NCBI RefSeq assembly: GCF_007786455.1
Contig: NZ_VNJK01000001.1
Location: 1,386,074-1,450,073 of the forward strand
Source: Paenibacillus agilis
GTDB taxonomy: Bacteria; Bacillota; Bacilli; Paenibacillales; Paenibacillaceae
Length of the DNA: 64,000 nucleotides
Direction of reading: 5' to 3'
Part shown: positions 60,308-64,000 of the stretch, one piece after another
Numbering within the stretch: position 1 is the first letter of the stretch
Layout of the letters: each line of letters begins with the position of its first letter
Position numbers and translations under genes: made by a program
The notes under the pieces: generated by a model
The model's input: only the letters and a program-made list of their open reading frames with translations
Databases searched by the model: none
What the model was told of the DNA's origin: nothing

Positions 60308-61711
60308 CTATTCTGTTTCATGAAGGGTACGACGGTTCAAGCCTGGAATAAGTGCGAACGCAAATGTACACAATGGAGATATCCAAAGGAACAATGCAAA
60401 TGGTGCATAGGTGAGAACATCCATCCCGATTGCGCTAGTCATCATTGCACCGCTAACGCCCCATGGAACTAATGGATTTACAAGCGTGCCGCAATCCTCT
60501 AATGTTCGCGATAGTGTTAGACGGGGGATGCGTCGTTGTTCATATTGTTCTTGGAACATTTGTCCTGGGATAAGAATGGACATGTATTGTTCTCCAGTCA
60601 TAAAGTTAACGCCAATGGAACTCAATCCCGTTGTTACCACCATCGTTTGTTTACGTTTAATGCGAGTCATTAACGGCTCGATCCAAGAGCGAATAACCCC
60701 ACCGTGCTGCAGTAGTCCACCGAATACAAATGCAATACCGATCAATGAGATGGACCACATCATGGAATCGATTCCTCCGCGGTTAATGACAGGAGCAAGC
60801 GTTTCAAGATTAAAGTTGACTTTCAAGCCACTTTGCATCGTTTGCATCCACATGGATAAGTTCCAATTCCCTTGAACAAAGCCAGTTATAAGTAAGCCCG
60901 AGCCGATTCCCATTAGCATCGTTAACAAGATTGGGATACGTTTCAAAGATGCGATAAGAACGACAACTAACGGAAGTAAATTCAACGGATGAATATGAAA
61001 TACTTGTTGCAGTTCATGTTTCATCGCAGTAATGGAGCTTAGATCATTAGCTGTGTTATGTCCAAGTACTGCAAAAGCGATAATCGTGATAATAAAGGCA
61101 GGTATTGTTGTTTTAGTCATATTGCGAATATGACTGGTAATGCTAACTCGTGAAACAGCTGCTGCAAAGTTCGTCGTATCTGATAATGGGGACATCTTGT
61201 CACCGAAGCAAGCACCTGAAACAACAGCACCTGCTACTAGAGCAGAATTTGCACCCATCGCTTCAGCAATTGCGATAATTGCGACCCCGAATGTAGCTAC
61301 CGTTGTAATCGAACTGCCGATGCTCATGGATACAACCACAGTCAACAGCATTGCACTTAAAGCAAACCATTCAGGTAAAAATAAGCTGGTACCGTATACA
61401 AGCATCGCTGGGACAGTTCCACTCATCATCCATGCCCCGATAAGAATACCGATCAGTGATAACAGCATGACAGGTTGAATGGAGTCTTTTAAGCCGCGTA
61501 CGGCGGATTGTTCAATCATCTTCCAGTTCTGACCGCATAATTTCAAGGCAAGTGCTGTACCGATTGCTGCAATCAACAAAGGCATATGCGGTTGAGCTTG
61601 CAAGCCGAGTATCGCATACAACAGCCACCCAAGGACAAGGACAAAGATGATAGCTCCTTGTTGCCAAGACAATGAAGATGGGTGAGGCTGTTCTGTGTTA
61701 GTTTGATTCAT
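60308..61711 (-). CDS. nhaC: Na+/H+ antiporter, NhaC family
   Basis: 467 residues with about 11-12 hydrophobic segments. NhaC signatures: SLIGILIGAWMMSGTVPAML, SSITTVATFGVAIIAIAEAM, VAGAVVSGACFGDKMSPLSD, and MTGEQYMSILIPGQMF. Members exchange Na+ for H+ or malate for lactate (MleN type). The start is ATG 61711, after AGGAGAA; a frame 20 codons longer lacks a site. Substrate variant is not settled here. Confidence 0.9.
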   Translation of the reverse strand: MNQTNTEQPHPSSLSWQQGAIIFVLVLGWLLYAILGLQAQPHMPLLIAAIGTALALKLCGQNWKMIEQSAVRGLKDSIQPVMLLSLIGILIGAWMMSGTVPAMLVYGTSLFLPEWFALSAMLLTVVVSMSIGSSITTVATFGVAIIAIAEAMGANSALVAGAVVSGACFGDKMSPLSDTTNFAAAVSRVSITSHIRNMTKTTIPAFIITIIAFAVLGHNTANDLSSITAMKHELQQVFHIHPLNLLPLVVVLIASLKRIPILLTMLMGIGSGLLITGFVQGNWNLSMWMQTMQSGLKVNFNLETLAPVINRGGIDSMMWSISLIGIAFVFGGLLQHGGVIRSWIEPLMTRIKRKQTMVVTTGLSSIGVNFMTGEQYMSILIPGQMFQEQYEQRRIPRLTLSRTLEDCGTLVNPLVPWGVSGAMMTSAIGMDVLTYAPFALFLWISPLCTFAFALIPGLNRRTLHETE

Positions 61712-61878
61712 GATGCATTCTCCTAATCTAGATGTTCTATATTGGTTAAGACATTGCTTTTTCACTTGCACGCTTACACGCTTTTATGTGCTAAAGTTAA
61801 TGAATACATATTTAAATTTACTTCTCTTTCTATTATTCGTCAATAGAAAAAATAGGTAAATATACAAATCATAATAAA

Positions 61879-61917
61879 AAACCTCCCGCATCCACATTGG
61901 GACAAGGAAGGTTTTAT
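61879..61917 (-). terminator. Terminator of ridA-like gene
   Basis: On the minus strand AAAACCTTCC and GGGAGGTTTT pair with one mismatch, followed by a T run. Confidence 0.65.
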
Positions 61918-61997
61918 GAATTACTTCTAAATTATATATTCAATAAACATAATAATAATTACATAATTATTATTTCTAAATAATTAAGGCTGTCTGA

Positions 61998-62465
61998 TTA
62001 GTTGTCTTCAACTTCAACGATAATCTCGATCTCTACAGGAGTATGGAACGGAAGATCGCTAGTTCCGATAGCTGAACGTGCATGGCGTCCTGCATCCCCG
62101 AAGATGTCGATGAGCAGGTTGGATGCACCGTTGATTACATACGGCTGATCAGCAAATCCAGGAGCACTGTTAACGAATGCAAGCATCTTCACGACTTGTT
62201 TTACACGATCAAGATTGCCTACTTGTTTTTTGATAACAGCTAGTGCGTTAATAATACATTGACGCGCGCATTCTTGACCTTGCTCGATCGTCAAGTCACT
62301 GCCTACTTTACCTTCATAGATAAGTACGCCATCAACACGACAGTCCATACCTGAAGTGTAAACAAGGTTACCTGTTTGGCGGCTTGGTATGTAAGAGAAT
62401 TTTGGCTCTCCTACCTCTGGCAAAGTAATTCCTAGCTCTTGTAGACGTTGTTCAATACGTGACAT
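61998..62465 (-). CDS. RidA/YjgF-family protein
   Basis: 155 residues. RidA fold with SYIPSRQTGNLVYTSGMDCR, KVGSDLTIEQGQECARQCIINALAVIK, and a C-terminus HARSAIGTSDLPFHTPVEIEIIVEV. Members deaminate reactive enamines/imines; this variant (about 155 residues, RQTGN) is the YjgH/YoaB-like subgroup. The start is ATG 62465, nine bases after AAGGAG; ATG 62474 overlaps that site. Lies 81 bases after the D-aminoacylase, on the same strand. Confidence 0.9.
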   Translation of the reverse strand: MSRIEQRLQELGITLPEVGEPKFSYIPSRQTGNLVYTSGMDCRVDGVLIYEGKVGSDLTIEQGQECARQCIINALAVIKKQVGNLDRVKQVVKMLAFVNSAPGFADQPYVINGASNLLIDIFGDAGRHARSAIGTSDLPFHTPVEIEIIVEVEDN

Positions 62466-62546
62466 TACATTCATCTCCTTTAGTATCCGTTGATTGAAGC
62501 AGGGGATCAATTTATCGATTACCTCTCAAATCACGTTCCTGCTTGA

Positions 62547-64000
62547 TTAGTGTCCACCACAGCAATGACGGACTTGGCGAGCAGCTCGCAGCATCTCGCC
62601 AGCATATACATTACGGAACTGGCCGTGTTCCATTGTCCATTGCCCGTTGACGAAGACATGTGATATACCGTGTGGGTATTGTCTTGGATCTTCAAAGGTT
62701 GCCGTATCTTCAATCGTTTCGGGATTAAAAATAACCATGTCTGCGGCATAACCAGGTACTAACAGGCCGCGTTTACCAAGACGGAAACGTGCAGCAGGAT
62801 ACGATGTTAACTTGCGTACAGCATCCTCAAGTGTAATGATTTTACGTTCTCGTACGTACTTGGAGAAAATACGAGGGAACGTACCATACAAACGTGGATG
62901 CGGTTTGCCTGTCTCACAGTGAAGACTATCGGAAGCGACTAGAGAGTAAGGGTAGCGAACGACCGCATCTACGTCATCAGTTGCCATATGATAATAGACT
63001 ATCGTTACTTTCGCTTGCTCTTCTAGTAGAAGATCCATCATAGCGTCAACAGGATGAACGTTACGTTTCTCAGCTATCTCGGCAATTGACAAACCTTCCA
63101 GTGATTTGTTGTTATCGCTGTGTACGGCAGAAACGACGACACTGTGCCAACCTGTTGAAGCAACTAGATTGTCCCAGTCATCTTGTTCTTCAGCCAACTC
63201 TTCATGAAGACGTTGGCGAATGCTAGGCTGCTGAAGAGCCTCTAGTACACCAGCAAGTCCTCCTTGGAGCAGCCACGGTGGCAGTACCGTAGTCAAAGTT
63301 GTCGATCCAGCATGATATGGATATACATCACAAGTCACATCCATGCCGCGTGCCCGCGCTTGATCGATACGTTCCATCGCTTCTTGTACTTGTCCCCAGC
63401 TGCGTTTACCAGCAGCTTTGAGATGACTAATATGAAGTGATACACCGGATTGCTCCGCGATCCAAATCACTTCGTCGATAGACGGCAAGAGGTGACGCCC
63501 TTCACCGCGTATATGGGTGGATAGCAATCCGCCATATTGAGCAACGACACGGCATAATTCAGCGATTTCATGACGGTTGGCATAGCTGCCAGGCGCATAA
63601 AGCAGCCCGATAGATAGCCCGATTGCGCCAGCTTCCATTCCTTCTTTTACAATGGCCTTCATCGCTTCTAGTTCTTCCGCAGAAGGTGGGCGATTGTCAA
63701 AGCCCATCACACCGATGCGCAATGCGCCGTGAGCGACATAAGTCGCCATATGCTCAGCTGGCTTCAATTTATGAATGGCATCCATATATTCGCCTACGGT
63801 GTTCCAACTCCATTGGTGTTTCGTCGTACCGATTACAGGTGTTATATACTCCTGCAGCATAGCAGCCCGCTCTGGAACGAACGGTGCGGGAGCAAGACCG
63901 CAGTTACCGACAACTTCTGCCGTAACACCTTGCTGCATTTTAATACCGCTTTCAGGATAGTCCATAATCATTAAGTCAGAATGACAGTGCCCATCAATAA
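62547..64000 (-). CDS. N-acyl-D-amino-acid deacylase (D-aminoacylase), 5'-truncated by window
   Basis: Frame open to the window end; the visible part begins IDGHCHSDLMIMDYPE, which has the metal-binding H-x-H motif. Further amidohydrolase features: GNCGLAPAPF, LSTHIRGEGRHLLPSIDEVI, LHISHLKAAGKRSWG, ASDSLHCETGKPHPRLYGTFPR, and a closing VPGYAADMVIFNPETI. It frees D-amino acids from N-acyl forms. A RidA-family gene follows, and such pairs are common in D-amino-acid catabolism. The ORF with ATG 63971 is not the true start. Confidence 0.93.
   Translation of the reverse strand, partial: IDGHCHSDLMIMDYPESGIKMQQGVTAEVVGNCGLAPAPFVPERAAMLQEYITPVIGTTKHQWSWNTVGEYMDAIHKLKPAEHMATYVAHGALRIGVMGFDNRPPSAEELEAMKAIVKEGMEAGAIGLSIGLLYAPGSYANRHEIAELCRVVAQYGGLLSTHIRGEGRHLLPSIDEVIWIAEQSGVSLHISHLKAAGKRSWGQVQEAMERIDQARARGMDVTCDVYPYHAGSTTLTTVLPPWLLQGGLAGVLEALQQPSIRQRLHEELAEEQDDWDNLVASTGWHSVVVSAVHSDNNKSLEGLSIAEIAEKRNVHPVDAMMDLLLEEQAKVTIVYYHMATDDVDAVVRYPYSLVASDSLHCETGKPHPRLYGTFPRIFSKYVRERKIITLEDAVRKLTSYPAARFRLGKRGLLVPGYAADMVIFNPETIEDTATFEDPRQYPHGISHVFVNGQWTMEHGQFRNVYAGEMLRAARQVRHCCGGH

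Noticed and set aside
1-64000. Mobile elements, prophage, tRNA or rRNA genes
   Set aside because: I looked for transposase or integrase motifs, terminal repeats and tRNA/rRNA features and saw none.

Overview
The window looks like a chromosomal segment of a low-to-moderate GC, spore-forming Firmicute, most likely Paenibacillus or a close relative. I infer this from strong AGGAGG-type ribosome binding sites, frequent GTG/TTG starts, CcpA cre-like boxes, B. subtilis-type gene sets (deoR-deoC-nupC, adeR-ald, nup nucleoside ABC transporter, ydbS-ydbT, helD), YesM/YesN regulators beside an Lpl/Ytc-type sugar ABC transporter, a SpoVD-type PBP and a copper-amine-oxidase-N-like secreted protein. No rRNA, tRNA, insertion sequence, phage gene or CRISPR array is visible. 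The first and last genes are cut by the window edges.

Region by region. 1-4.7 kb is a malate module: two-component system, Na+/malate-type symporter, ACT-domain malic enzyme. 4.8-9.3 kb holds a POT peptide transporter, a CNNM/CBS membrane protein, a small unknown and a GNAT acetyltransferase. 9.3-13.4 kb is a deoxynucleoside operon (deoR, deoC, nupC, trimeric PNP) with a readable promoter/operator/cre region. 13.4-21 kb contains an EamA exporter, a secreted protein made of three 40-residue repeats, trhO, a GNAT, a PAP2 enzyme and the adeR-ald alanine catabolism pair. 21-28 kb has small membrane proteins, a VanZ-like protein and an overlapping five-gene envelope operon (response regulator, kinase, lipoprotein, YdbS, YdbT). 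28-31 kb: a secreted stalk-domain protein, HelD and DeoD. 32-37.8 kb: a Crp-family regulator divergent from a four-gene nucleoside ABC transporter; the shared region carries a palindrome and a cre-like site. 37.9-45.1 kb: a sugar ABC transporter plus its YesM/YesN pair. 45.2-50 kb: a 35-codon ORF overlapping a PASTA-domain PBP, a GNAT, a DegV protein and a membrane protein.

50.2-57.9 kb is the most unusual stretch. It has a predicted papain-like domain fused to Fn3 and discoidin domains, a GH9 and a CE2-type esterase divergently arranged and both without signal peptides, a GT2 glycosyltransferase, a 0.7-kb AT-rich gap, and a BtrH-like protein followed by a stand-alone acyl carrier protein. 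The BtrH-like/ACP pair resembles the acyl-transfer step of butirosin biosynthesis and may define an undescribed acylation system. 58-64 kb: MsrAB, a yybP-ykoY Mn2+ riboswitch driving a TerC-family exporter, an NhaC antiporter, a RidA protein and a partial D-aminoacylase.

Themes: nucleoside salvage appears three times (deo operon, deoD, nup ABC) with catabolite-control sites; organic acid, alanine, peptide and sugar uptake suggest a nutritionally versatile heterotroph.
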